Assembly: GCA_023935145.1 (NCBI GenBank)
Contig: CM043701.1
Span: forward strand, 70,696,317 to 70,760,316
Source: Bretschneidera sinensis
Taxonomy: Eukaryota; Streptophyta; Magnoliopsida; Brassicales; Akaniaceae
Direction: 5' to 3'
DNA: 64,000 nt
Shown here: in pieces, positions 23,056-35,128 of the stretch
How the letters are laid out: each line of letters starts with the position of its first letter
Position numbering within the stretch: position 1 is the stretch's first letter
Program-made: the position numbers and the translations under genes
The notes under the pieces: generated by a model
Database searches by the model: none
Told to the model about the DNA's origin: nothing
What the model saw: the letters and a program-made list of their open reading frames with translations, nothing else

Positions 23056-24400
23056 CACCCCCAAACTTACATATTGCTAGTCCATTAGCAATACAAAACT
23101 AAAAACTAAATGAAGAACAAAATTAAAGATAAATTCACTTCCATGATACTTAAAGATTTGGGTTGCACAGAAAACTATGATAACAGTGCATGAGTAAGCT
23201 TAAAATAAAAACAACTTTTTGTATTGAAAAAGGATTTTCAAAAGTTCATGTTACTTACCTAAGGTTGGCTTAAGGCATCGTAAGTTCGATTTGTGTGTGA
23301 TGAATTAGCACATATAAGATGGGGCTTCCATATAATTTTAGTATATAGGGTTTCGAAGCCCAAACCTTTATCGAATTCCTTATCAAAGAGAACAAAAATG
23401 GCATAATACTTTCTTCTTCTATCTTTTTCTTTCATCATGTGATCTTTTCCATGTTGAGTTCCATCGAGCTTTCTATTTGACCCTTGTAACGAGTGTTTAG
23501 CCAATGACTCCCAAACCAGATGGTTTTAGAGCATTAGGTGTAAAGACACCCCTAATGACTTATTAATTCGAATAAAAAAGGCTACGAAACTAACAGGTTT
23601 TAATGCTTCTAAATGAAATTCCCACCTTTTGACGTGAACACTCAATGCTTACTGAGGCAAGAGGCCCAGTTACTCAGTGAAAAGCTTTTTGATCACTTTT
23701 TGCATGATGAACATTTTTCTTATATATTTTTTTTCTTCTTTATTTTTCTTATGCCAAAGTGTTCTTTTCAACAAGTTATCCGATTACAGTTAGATTATGG
23801 AAACATATACAAGAGAATTATATGTCATACCCCACACAAATGCGTGTTTAAATGTGCTCGTGCAAATTTGGATCAAACTCGTGAATTCTTAGGTGCCTTG
23901 AGGTAGGTAACTAAACTTTGTAAAATTTCCATTGAAATACTATGTGTTCTAGCTTTTAAGCTTTATAATGAAGTGTTATCAAATTTTTAAATCAACCAAA
24001 ATTTTTGTTTTTCAAAAGAACATGCATTTATCTTCCTAAAAAAAACTGGGACTTAGTGTGTTCATGTGTTTCAAGTGCGTGTGTGATAGTATCTAGTATC
24101 TCCCACTACCCCCAAACTTAAAAGACACATTGTCCCCAATGTGTGTGGCATAGAAAGATCTAACCTGGGAGATGGAGAACTAGGTTGCTTGCTTTGCTTG
24201 TAACATGCCCCCAAACTTGAACTGGATGCACGCACTAAGTACCGGACAAAGAAAAATAAATATTATTCCGAAAAACAAGAAATATAAACACTAGATATGT
24301 AAATATAAATATAAATAAAAGAAAAATACTAAAATTAAAAGGATAAGTCTAGGGTGCCTCCCATGAGCGCTAAGTTTAACGTCTTCAGCTGGACTAAGCC
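23056..24400 (-). other. Gypsy-E3 3' noncoding region
   Basis: Homologous to the equivalent regions of the E array. It has a single copy of the tandem unit near 23624-23690. No coding region is supported. Confidence 0.7.
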
Positions 24401-25317
24401 TTATTTTTTCCCAAAAGTAAGAGTGGCAGCAGCTAGCATAGTAAGTGTCTTATTCTCTCCCATATAAGCATAAGGTAAGTGCTCTGGTGACTGCTTGAAT
24501 TCCAAGTTAGGTTCCTGTACAATAAAAGGGAAAATAGTATTAGTAGGCACATGAATATCAAATGGATCAGTGTACTTACTTTGATGCTTTGGAGAGGCTT
24601 CAATGAGGTGTATAGTTTCGATGATGTCATCAGTAACATCCTTAGATTCTAGCACTGCACTCGATCTTGTGAGACTATATGTAAGAGCAATTTCTAATGG
24701 ATCAAAGTGATGGTCATGAAAAACTTGTTCAACCACACCTTGCTTTTGTTTACTTAGCTCCTTAGCTATATGCCCCACTTGTACATCTAATCTTTGAATA
24801 GCTTGCTCATGCCTTGCATTTATTTGTCATTGCTCAGTCATAAACTGCTCTTGTAAGGTAAGCAGCTGTTGTTGTTGAATGACCAATTCCCTCACAATGC
24901 TCTCTAGGTCACTCTCTCTTGATTCTGTGACTAATTGAGCTGCTTGTTGGAAGTCCCTTTGCTGCCCTTGAAGGTTCAAGGCATTTTGATTGTTCCATGT
25001 GAAGTTGGGGTGGTTCTGCCATCCAGGATTGTAGATATATGCATATGCATTGTTTGGTCCCTCAGAATTTGCTTTCTCTTTATCTGCATATAAATATAAG
25101 GGCAAGTTTCAGTAGTGTGATCAAAATGAGAACATATATCACATACCTGGAGTTGTGTAGCTCGTGGTCGAGGTGGGATGCTCTGAGCAGTCATGGCTTC
25201 TATAAGTATATCTAGCTTCCTCTCCATAGTAGCTAGATAACCATAACTACTTTCCATCATTGGTGCTTCTCCCTCGGATGAATTAGTAAAAACAACTTCA
25301 GTGTAGCAGTTCAGCAC
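24401..25317 (-). pseudogene. Gypsy-E3 gag remnant with fused linker
   Basis: Minus-strand pieces 25317-24976, 25105-24827 and 24778-24401. The first holds a zinc-knuckle-like CDICSHFDHTTETC followed by a frameshift. The second is the Gln-rich Gag tail. The third joins KELSKQKQ directly to the protease-RT linker (VFHDHHFDPLEIALTY) and ends at YAYMGENKT, as in unit beta. The Gag capsid part, protease and everything from RT onward are missing. Confidence 0.75.
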
Positions 25318-25583
25318 TGCTGCTCGGGGTGGCTTCTGCCTTAAATGTGATCAATCGCACCAAGGAGACCGCTCGATCTCAGAGGTGTGCTCGATCTCAC
25401 TTGAGCTTGGACTCGAGCGCAAGGCCAGAAACAACGCTTTCACAGACCTGAAAAAAGCAGAAAACAAAAAGAAGAAGAAAAAAAATTAGATTTTAAATAA
25501 AAATAAAATAGAATAGGATAATAAACTAAAACAAAATAAAATAAAAAATAATGAAAATAATTCCAAAAAGAAATTTAGCACAA

Positions 25584-25601
25584 TCCCCGGCAACGGCACC
25601 A
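25584..25601 (-). other. Gypsy-E3 primer-binding site
   Basis: On the minus strand TGGTGCCGTTGCCGGGGA, near the consensus of this class, six bases from the right LTR. The leader (25318-25583) carries CTCGAT(C/T)-type repeats at 25345-25425. Confidence 0.8.
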
Positions 25602-25607
25602 AAAACT

Positions 25608-26932
25608 TGTTGAGCGAAAATATACCTAAATAAATAAGTAAATAATCGCACTCGTTTTACTTGCAAGTGCACAAGGTCAACTTAGTAGTATAGTGTACGA
25701 AAGCAAGATCATCTCCACATAGATTGGTGAATTTCTTTTTAGAATTATATTCGCAATGTAAAAAGATAGAAATAATAAAAGAGTTGATTTTGTTAAAGAT
25801 AAAATAATAAAGATAAAGGTGTAGGGACTTGATATCCACCACTAATCATGCTGCCACAACAAAACAGTATGCCAATGCTTTACTCATGTCATGAATACCT
25901 AATGTTTGTCAACCTAAGGGCATGGTATCTACTCCTTAAGCTATTGATCTCCTAAGCAATGAGTTAGGCATGGTATCTACTCTAACTCTTTTCTCTCTCA
26001 AGGGATTCAACCTGGTGTATACCGAGTTGTTCCTTAAGAGAGCATAGGAACAGTGGAAATCAACAACCACACGAGACCTAGGGCATGGTATCTACTCTTG
26101 GTTTCCCATGTTGATTAACCCAAGAATCCAGTGTGGATATCTTTTGTTACTAATGTCAGACCCAGGACTCGGTCATCCAAATTGATCTAACTAACAAGTC
26201 CATACCACATGCACATATTGATTAGACATATACATATGAGGAATTTAAATAAAAGCAGGTATTAATCAAGTTAAGCAACACAATATAAATATCGCAAAGG
26301 CACCAATACTAAATTTATTGAGTAAACATAATTAGAGCTTCAACCAAGCCCTTATTAAAAGTTAAGTATATATAATAAAAATAAAGGATAGAAGAAACCC
26401 GAGAGAAGAGTCGTCACTTCTCCTCCATAGTTTCCTTCTCTAAGCTAAAAGCAAAAAGAAGTGTTCTTTAAGTTGTGATCTAAGAAGTCATTCTTTGTGT
26501 GTGCTTTACAGGTGTATTTATAGGGCTTGAGTAATCCTAGAAGGCTCATGAGTTCCTAAACTTTCCTAAAACACAAAATAGGGTTATTTCCAAAATAGGG
26601 TTCTGCAGTTTACTGTTCCCGCCCGTACATGTGCGCTCGATCGCATGCGTCTTGTGCTTGATTGCATTGCTGCGCTCGATCTTTCATGTGTGCGAATGAT
26701 CGCATGTGCACTCAATCGCATGCAGTAGTGTGATCGATCACATTTTGACAAGAAGCTGCTCTAGGATTTTCAGACTTCTTCCCTTAAGTGCCAAAACTGC
26801 TTCCTTTTTCTCCAAGACCTATAAAAACATGTGAAACACACAAAATGAAGTAAAACAAACTAAAATGTATAGACAAAGAGCTTAGTACATGTAAATTAAG
26901 GGGCTTAAATATGAATATTTAAGCATTTATCA
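25608..26932 (-). repeat. Gypsy-E3 right LTR (5' LTR in element orientation)
   Basis: TGTTGAGCG to GCATTTATCA, then the target duplication TCCGA. Minus-strand TATAAATA is at 26515-26522, and CGATCGCATG-type repeats upstream of it at 26632-26740. Confidence 0.9.
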
Positions 26933-26937
26933 TCCGA

Positions 26938-28558
26938 GTCTCAAGGTGAGAAATTAATTCGGACCCTAAGTGAGCATAAGTCAGCCTTAGGTTGGAGCAT
27001 GGCTAATATAAAAGGTGTTAGTCCCCTGGTCTGTTCTCACAAAATCAATTTGGAGGAAGGAACTGGTTCTCGTAGAGACCCCCAGTGTAAGCTTATTCCC
27101 ACTATGAAAGAAGTGGTGAAGAATGAAGTGTTGAAACTATTAGATGCGAGAATCATATATCCTATTGCTGATAGTAAATGGGTAAGTCCTACATAGGTTG
27201 TTCCTAAAACATCAGGTGTTACTGTGGTGAAGAATGACCTGGGAGAGTTAGTCCCTACAAAACTTGTGACTGGGTGGTGGATGTGCATTGATTACAGAAT
27301 ATTGAATGCTGCCACCCAAAAAGACCATTTTCCTCTCCCTTTTATTGATCAAATTCTTGAGTGTATTACTGGTCATCCTTTCTATTATTTCTTGGATGGT
27401 TATTCTGGTTATTATCAAATTGAAATTGCATTAAAAGATCAAGATAAAACCACTTTCACTTGTCCTTTTGGTACTTATGCTTTTCATAGAATGCCATTTG
27501 GATTGTGTAATGCACCTGCTACTTTTTAACATTGCATGATGAGCATTTTTAGTGACATGGTTGAAAATTGCATGGAAGTTTTTATGGATGACTGGACTGT
27601 TTTTAGATCTTCTTTTGATGCATGCTTATTAAATTTAGAGAGAGTGTTGACTCATTGTGAGGAGAAGGAATTAGTTTTGAATTGAGAAAAATACCACTTT
27701 ATGGTACGTTTAGGTATTGTCTTAGGGCATATTATTTCTTCTAGGGGGATAGAGGTTAATCAATCTAAGATTGAATTAATCTCTAAGTTGCCTACACCTA
27801 GGATAGTAAAGGATGTGAGATCTTTTCTTGGTCATGTCGGCTTTTATAGGAGGTTCATATAGAATTTTTCCACCATATCTAGACCATTATGTGACCTCCT
27901 AGCTAAAGATGCCCCATTTGAGTAGACAAAAGCTTGTCAATAGGCCTTTAAAATGCTAACTGGCAAACTTACCTCAACACCCATAATGCAGTCACCTGAA
28001 TGGACTTTACCTTTTGAGATCATGTGTGATGCTAGTGACTTTACTGTAGGTGCTGTTCTTAGACAGCGAAGGGAGGGGAAGTCTTTTGTCATTTACTATG
28101 CTAGTAGAACTCTAAATATTGCTCAGATGAATTACTCAACCACTGAAAAAGAGTTGCTAGCTGTAGTGTTTGCTTTGGATAAGTTTTGTGCTTACTTGAT
28201 TGGTTCTCCTATTATTATTTTCACATATCATGCAGCCCTTAAGTACCTTCTTATAAAGAAGGATGCTAAAGTGCGACTAATACAGTGGATTTTACTTTTG
28301 CAGGAATTTGACATCACCATCAAAGATAAGAAAGGAGTAGAGAACGTAGTGGCTGACCATCTCTCGAGGCTCACATTTGAGGACACCTCTGACCACCTGC
28401 CAATCAAGGATGATTTTCTCGATGAGCATTTACTTTCTATTACCTCTCTACCATGGTTTGCTCATATTGTGAATTATTTGACTGCAGGTGAGATACTGGT
28501 GGATTGGAGCGCTCAGGACAAGAGGAAGTTCATGATTGAGGGACAATGTGTGCATTAG
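26938..28558 (+). pseudogene. Gypsy-1 reverse transcriptase-RNase H
   Basis: One frame with about six in-frame stops. RT motifs are present: MCIDYRILNAATQKDHFPLP, GYSGYYQI, PFGLCNAPATF and the catalytic FMDD near 27587. RNase H follows ([42 protein letters not shown]), then ADHLSRL and the RH-integrase linker ([11 protein letters not shown]). The frame runs into noncoding 3' sequence at 28558, and the whole integrase is gone. The missing-base context is discussed in the findings. Confidence 0.9.
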
Positions 28559-29660
28559 TTCAAGTTTGAGGGTGTGCTATGAGCCATGCCAGTCTAGCTA
28601 ATTCTCTATCTCCCAAGTCAGCTCTTTCCATGTTATTCACACATTGGGGACACTATGTACTTTAAGTTTGGGGGTATGGGAGACACATTCACACACATTT
28701 TGTCCCAGTTTTTTTTATTTATATTATTGAAAAGATAAATGCATGTTCATGATTGTTTTAAAATTTTGGTTGATCTAAACAATATTGTGATATGATTTCA
28801 TTGGAAAGCTTAAAATCGTGAACACGTGATCTGATGATAGAATTTTAAAGTTTAGTTACTTACTTTAGGCGTTTGAGAATTCACATGTTTGATCTAATCT
28901 GACACGAGCACATTAGCACATAATCGTGTGAGGTATGACATGTGATTTTAATGTGTATGTTTCATGGTTTAGCTGATTTCAAATGACTTGTTGGATGGAC
29001 ACTTTGGCATAGAGAAGTACTAAAAAAATGCTCATAATGATCATTAGCAAACTTTCCACTGAGTAACTGGACCTCTTGCCTCAGTAAGCAGTGAGTGTTC
29101 ACGTCAAAAGGTGGGAATTTTGCTTAGTTTCATAGCCTTTTTTACTCGAGTTAGTAAGTCCTTAGGGGTGTCTTTACACCTATTGCCTTAAAAGTATCTG
29201 GTTTGGGAGTCATTGACTCAACACTCGCTACATGGATCAATTAGAAAGCTTAAGGGAACTAAACATGGCGAGCCTCATAATAAAAGAAAGAAGGAAATAA
29301 AACTGTGCCATTGTTGTTCATTCTGATGGGAAATTTGGTGAATCTTGAGACATGAAGACATTACACATTGGAGTTATTTGGAAGCTTCATTTTTATGTGC
29401 TAGTTCACTTTACACGGATTCGCACTTATGATGCCTTAGCCGGCCTCTTGTAAGTAATTAGATTTTAAAATTCCTATTCATTGCAAAGATGGGGTAATAT
29501 TTTAAGCTTGCTCATGAATGAATATCATGGTTTTGTGTGCTACTTAAATTTTTGGACACCATGAATGATGGATTTATCTTTGTGTTCTTTGTTTTTCATT
29601 TAGTTTTTTTTTTAATTTTGTTTTGCTAAGGGACTAGTAAAATGTAAGTTTCGGGGGATT
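28559..29660 (+). other. Gypsy-1 3' noncoding region and polypurine tract
   Basis: It is the plus-strand counterpart of the E-family 3' region: TTGGGGACACTATGTACTTT then AAGTTTGGGGGTATGGGAG, one copy of the ~100-bp unit near 29035-29115, and a CTTAGGGGTGTCTTTACACC element. It ends in TTTCGGGGGATT (29649-29660), the polypurine tract next to the 3' LTR. Its start joins the RT-RH frame at ACAATGTGTGCA, a sequence also present at the matching place in unit alpha. Confidence 0.8.
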
Positions 29661-29858
29661 TGATGAGTGCCAAATACCTTAATTTACATTTGTTAATTCT
29701 TTAGTTGTGTCCTAATATGATATTTTGTGTTAGTTCTATGATTTTTAATGTTTGTAGGATTACAAAGGAAATTGGGGATTTAATGTGAAAAAAATGCAAA
29801 AGTTGGAATCTGCTGTTGTGATTGAGCACTGGAGACCTACGATCAAGCACAATAGTGC
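29661..29858 (+). repeat. Gypsy-1 3' LTR, left part
   Basis: Starts TGATGAGTGCC after the polypurine tract. Near its right end it has weak GATTGAGCAC and CGATCAAGCAC repeats resembling the U3 motif of the other gypsy families. It is split at AGTGC (29854-29858) by Copia-A. Confidence 0.85.
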
Positions 29859-30797
29859 TGTTTGAAATCACCTTGACAAGATACCCAGGTGGTGATCTTC
29901 CAAACACCCAAGTCTAGAATGACTTGTAAAGAAAATATACAGCAACCAAAGCAAGAAAGAAAAGAAGACCAGCAATTGTTATCGAGGTTCGGCAATAGCC
30001 TACGTCCCCGTGAGTTCCTCTGAACTGTCTGTACTAAATCAATGGTTCTTCATAATTTAAAAACCCTCTTCAAGAAACCTCAAGTTCTTGAAGAAACTAA
30101 AAAGAGAAGAAAGAAGATGATAAGAACTATTACAATGCTCTCTATCAAATCTATACTACTCTCTTTACAACCAGCCTCACTACAATGAGTCCCTCTTGTG
30201 TTTTATGTCTTTGATCTCTCACAAAATTCTCTCTTGCATTGTGTCTTATCACTCTTTACAATTGATCTCAAATTATGTCACAATGTTATGTTGAGAATGA
30301 AGCTAGGTGACCCTTTATATAGTGCACCAACTTCTTATCTAATCTTGAGAGTCAATCTCCACCCTTAGATCTTGATGACCACTCAACCATGGCCCTTGAT
30401 CAATCCTAAGTGATGTTGTGCATTTTGGACATGTCTCCATGTACTTAACAAAGGCTGAATCAAATGGACTATGTGTGCCTTCAAGGTGTGGCCTGAAACA
30501 GGGCAAGGTGCGACCTGAAACAGGGCACACTTGCTACCACTCTGTGCGCCGCGGCCTGGCCTTCCTCCAGCATTCCTTTATGCTGTGTGCTGCGGCCTAG
30601 ACAAAGCTGGGCCATGACCTGACCTGATGTATGTACTTTCCAGCTTATGTGCTTAGGTGCACACACTAGTGTGCATACCTTTGCCTTGCTCCAAGGTGCC
30701 GCGCACACTTGTATGCACTTCTTTAACATGCTGAAATTTATTCTTCCAACCTTAGTTTAAACTTTAACCATGTTTAAACCTTAGACAAATATCAACA
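29859..30797 (-). repeat. Copia-A left LTR (3' LTR in element orientation)
   Basis: Runs TGTTTGAAATC to TATCAACA. Adjacent sequence (30798-30808) reads AAGGTAGAGAT on the minus strand, a polypurine tract. A minus-strand TATATAAA lies at about 30315-30322. Confidence 0.85.
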
Positions 30798-30877
30798 ATC
30801 TCTACCTTCGTATAAGTGTTTAAACCTAAACCATTGTGCAGAGAACTTCAGGATCCAAACTCATCTTGAGTCATCAA

Positions 30878-33800
30878 TCAACCGACTCCAGTCCTAAGTA
30901 ATCCAAAGCAATGATTGAACTTACTTAGAGGTAGAACTTTAGTATTTAAATCCATAGGGTTTTCTTCAATGGCTACCTTGTCCACATGGATGCATCATTT
31001 TGTAACATTTTCCCCCAATAAAATGATATCGAACATCCATGTGCTTTGTCCTCCCATGGAACACCGGATTTTTACACAAGTGCAATGCACTTTGACTATT
31101 CGAAAACACCACAACCTGCTCCTCTAGTACCTTCAACTCATCCAGCAACCCTTTTCACCACACAGCTTCCTTAATGGCCACCGTAGCAACTATGTATTCA
31201 AGCTCGATTGTTGAGAGTGCTACCACTGGTTGCAACTGAGCCTTCCAACTTACGCAACATCCATTTAAGTTGAAAAAACAAGAGGTAATCGATCTCCTTT
31301 TATCCTGGTCTGCTCCATAGTTCGAATCTGCAAAACCGTTAAGGCAGATGGATTTACCCCTCTTCTCGTAAACCAGCCCTACTTCTGGGCTTCCTTTCAA
31401 GTACCTCAGTAACCACTTCATCCCAAGCCAATGCTCTTTTCCAGGATTACTCATAAACCTACTGAGGACACTTATTGCATGAGCAATATCAAGTCTAGTG
31501 CTTACCATGGTGAACATAACAGAACCAACAGCACTAGAATAAGGGACTTTTTCCATTTTCTTCTTCTCCGCCCCCGATCTCGGACACTGATCGCTGGATA
31601 ACTTGAAATGACTAGCAAGGGGAACCTTTGCTGGTTTGCTATCTTTCATAGAGAACTTAGATATCATCTTCCCTATATAGGAAGTTTGAGAGATCCTCAA
31701 TCTGTTTCTCTCCCTTTCTCGGATGATACACATCCCAAGGATCTTCTATGCATGGCCAAGATCCTTCATCTCAAACTCCTCACTGAGTTGAGCCTTCAAT
31801 TTCCTTATCCTCTCCATGCTGCTCCCAACCAGCAACATATCATTAACATAGATGATGATGATCACCATTTCCTCAACCTTCTGCCCCTTATAGTACAAGG
31901 ATGAATCATAGTCACTCTTAATGAAACCTAGGCTGATTACAAGGGAATCAAATCTCTTATTCCATTGCCGAGGTGATTGCTTCAGGCTATAGAGAGATTT
32001 CTTCAATTTGCACACCAACTTTCCTTGCCTTCCTTCCTCATAATCTTCGGGTTGCCTCATGAAAATGGTCTCATCAAGCTCTTCATGTAAGAACGCTGTC
32101 TTCACATTCATTTGCTCGATTTTCCAATCAAATTGGACCACCAATGCTAACACTATTTGTATCGTCTTGTACTTCACAACTGGTGAGAAGATTTCGGTGA
32201 AATCTATGCCTTCTTTTTGTGTGAACCCTTTCGCCACCAGCCTAGCTTTATATCGAACTTTATCCCCTGGAGTATTCCCTTCTTTGATCTTGTAGATCCA
32301 TCTACAATCCACAACTCTCTATTTTTCTGGTTTGGGCACCAACTCCCAAGAGTTGTTCTTCATCAAAGAATCCATTTCTTCCTCCATAGCCAGCTGCCAC
32401 TTTGACGAATCATTACACTCCATGGCATCCGTGTAAGTTTCTGGTTCAACCTCTCCTTCTATCCAAGGAGCTACTACATTAGCATCCGCAAACCCATATC
32501 TCAAAGGTGGTCTAACCACCCTCCTTCCTCGGTCCCTTATAAGCTAGTAGTCATTATGACTTGCTGCATCAACCTCTTCTTGTTTAGCCTCTTCTTGAGT
32601 TTCTTGAGCTTGGCCTTCATCTAAGGGCTCTACTTGGTCTGAACCTTCTTGCCTCCTTTGCTCTACCTGAACTTAATTCTCCTTGATGCGATGCTCCACA
32701 ACTTCTGGATTAGTTTTTTCATTAGCCCCTGCAGGGTTAGTTTTCTCCAAGTAGGGAAATAATAATCCATTAAAAATAACATCCCTACTTATTATAAGTT
32801 TCATGCCTTTCTTTTCTAAGGACCACAACCTATATCCCTTAACCCCTTCACCATATCCTAGAAATACACATTTTTTAGACCTTGGGCTAAGTTTATCCTC
32901 ATTTTGATGTGCATATGCAGCACACCCAAAAGTCCTAAGGTTGTTTAATTCAGGGGGTTTTCCACTCCACATCTCCATAGGAGTCTTGAGCTCTAAAGCT
33001 CTAGAGGGTGATCTATTTACCAAGTATGCAGCTGTAGCCATAGCTTCTCCCCAAAAATATTTTGGTAAACCGAACCCAATTAACATGCACCTAACCTTTT
33101 CTATAAGGGTTCTATTAATCCTCTCAGCAACTCCATTTTGCTGAGGTGTTTTTACAACCATTCTATGCTTTAGAATGCCATTCAATTCACAAAATTTACT
33201 AAAATCCTTATTGCAAAATTCTAAGCCATTATCCGTTCGTAAAGCCTTAACTACCCTACCCGTTTGAGTTTCTAGCAACTTCTTCCACACAACAAATTTA
33301 TTCAAGGCATCCGATTTATTTCTAAGTAAATAAACCCACACTCTTCTTGAATAATCATCAATTAAAGACAGAAAGTAAAAGTTGCCTCCCTGTGTTGGTG
33401 TCTTACTGGTCCCTAAATGTTCAAATGAATGTAGTCAAGAATCCCCTTAGACTTGTGCACTCTAGTGTTGAAGCTGACCCAGTGTTGTTTCCCAAGAATG
33501 AAACTTTCACAGAAATCCAGTTTCTCTAGTTTGTCTCCTCCAAGTAGACCATCCTTACTAAGAACTTGCAGGCCCTTTTCGCTCATGTGTCCCGAGCGAG
33601 TGCCAAAGGGCTGCCTTATCCATCTCAGCCATCAAGCTTGCTGCTTGATCATTGATTTCTGTCTCTCCAATCATCTCATAGAGTCCATCGTTTCTTGCTG
33701 CCTTGATCACTACCAAAGATCCCTTGGCCACCTTGATCTTTCCTCCCTCTACTTTGCATGTATACCCCAAAGAATCCAGCTGCCCCAATGAGATCAAATT

Positions 33801-34889
33801 CCTCTTCAAATCTGGAAGATACCTCACATTTCACAGCAGCCTTGTGACTCCATCAAACATCCTCAATTGGATGTCTCCAATCCCTCTCACTTGGCAAGAA
33901 TTGTCATTCCCCAAGAAGACCCTTCATCTTTGATCTCCTTGAAATTCTTGAACCATTCCTTGTGAGGGCATGTGTGATAAGTGCACCCGAAATCCAGAAT
34001 CCATTTCTCACTACTTTGCCTCCTACTCACATTTGAGCACACAACAAGCACATCATCTTGCTGTTCTCCTTTAGCAACCGAAGCCTCTCAATTGTTGGTA
34101 TGAATTATTCTCTCATCCCACATCTTCTTCTTACAATCATTTCTGAAATGACCCTCTTTGTTGCAGTAAAAGCATCTCTTTCCTCCTCCAAGTCTTGTCT
34201 TGGAATGAGATCTCCCATGGTTCTGCCATCTACCTCTTAATTTCTCCCGGTAGTTACTATGAGTGCTACTGCTATTTCGAGTTACTGGCCTTCCTCTTAT
34301 GAACAACCCTTCTCCACTTGATGCCTCCCTCATCTTGGCTTTGAAATCATAAGCTTTTATGGCATTGATCACAATCTCCTTGGTTAAAGTATCTCTTCCA
34401 TACTAAATAGTATTAATCAGATTATCAAAGCAATCAGGAAGAGAGTTTAACAAAATAATAGCCAATTGTTCATCCAGGAATTTAATACTACAACCAGCCA
34501 AATCTTGAACTAGTTTATTAAAGACATCAAGATTATCTTGCAACTCTTTATTAGGATCCATTTTAAAAGCAAAGATTCTTTTAAGAAGTTAATCTTGTTT
34601 GGGAGAGTTTTGGTAAGAAACAGCTCATCTAGTTTCTTCCATATGACAGCTGGATCTTCCGAGTCTCTGCACTCCCTTGTGACACTATTCGACATGTGCA
34701 AGAAAATGGTGTTGTAAGCCATCTTCTTCATCTCAACCCGTCGGTCCTCCGTGATACTTGCTGGAAAAGCATCATCTTCTTCAATAGTCAAGTCCACTTT
34801 CTATTGCATTAGAACCGCCTTGATCTTCCGCTTCCATAGGGAAAAATCTCCCTTTCCATCAAACTTCTTAACAACGAAATTTGAAGCCA
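30878..34889 (-). pseudogene. Copia-A gag-pol polyprotein remnant
   Basis: Starts MASNF at 34889. Gag (UBN2/copia type) reaches a zinc knuckle CFYCNKEGHFRNDC near 34180. Protease follows, then GAG-pre-integrase. The integrase core lies at 33341-32673 (TPQQNGVAERINRTLIEKV, plus YLVNRSPSRAL). RT is at 32312-31746 (YVNDMLLVG in place of the usual YVDD) and RNase H at 31733-30900 (ALSTIELEYI). Two frameshifts within gag-protease and about seven stops break it. All main domains are present, unlike Copia-B. Confidence 0.9.
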
Positions 34890-35115
34890 TCTTTGCGGAC
34901 AAGATCCCAGATTTATGCAATACCCATAAATGCTTTTTTCAACCTTAAAAACACAATCGAAGATGGATCTTAACACCGTTCTTGAATCACCCTCAAGAAC
35001 ACGATCTGATCATGATCTTTACTCCATTCTTGAATCACCCAAGAAGTTGATCTTTGATTCTTGGAGTCCTGGCTTCGTAACCTTCTTGTTCTTGCTCCAA
35101 TACCTGGCTGTGCTA

Positions 35116-35127
35116 GCTCTGATACCA
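35116..35127 (-). other. Copia-A primer-binding site
   Basis: Minus strand TGGTATCAGAGC, the classical plant copia site complementary to the 3' end of initiator methionine tRNA, one base from the right LTR. Confidence 0.9.
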
Positions 35128-35128
35128 C

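Larger units (their letters stand above)
21779..26932 (-). mobile_element. Gypsy-E3: nonautonomous minus-strand gypsy element inside Gypsy-1 pol
   Basis: Two LTRs (21779-23055, 25608-26932) flank a 2.55-kb internal region with primer site, gag remnant and 3' noncoding DNA. The target duplication is TCTGA (21774-21778) and TCCGA (26933-26937). Removing the element and one duplication copy restores the Gypsy-1 reading frame across the junction, which independently supports the boundaries. Confidence 0.9.

Noticed and set aside
30339..30729. Cys/Pro-rich frames in Copia-A and Copia-B LTRs (also 52325-52728, 56940-57377)
   Set aside because: They lie wholly in LTR U3 with GC-rich repeats, differ in frame between copies, and have no recognisable domain.
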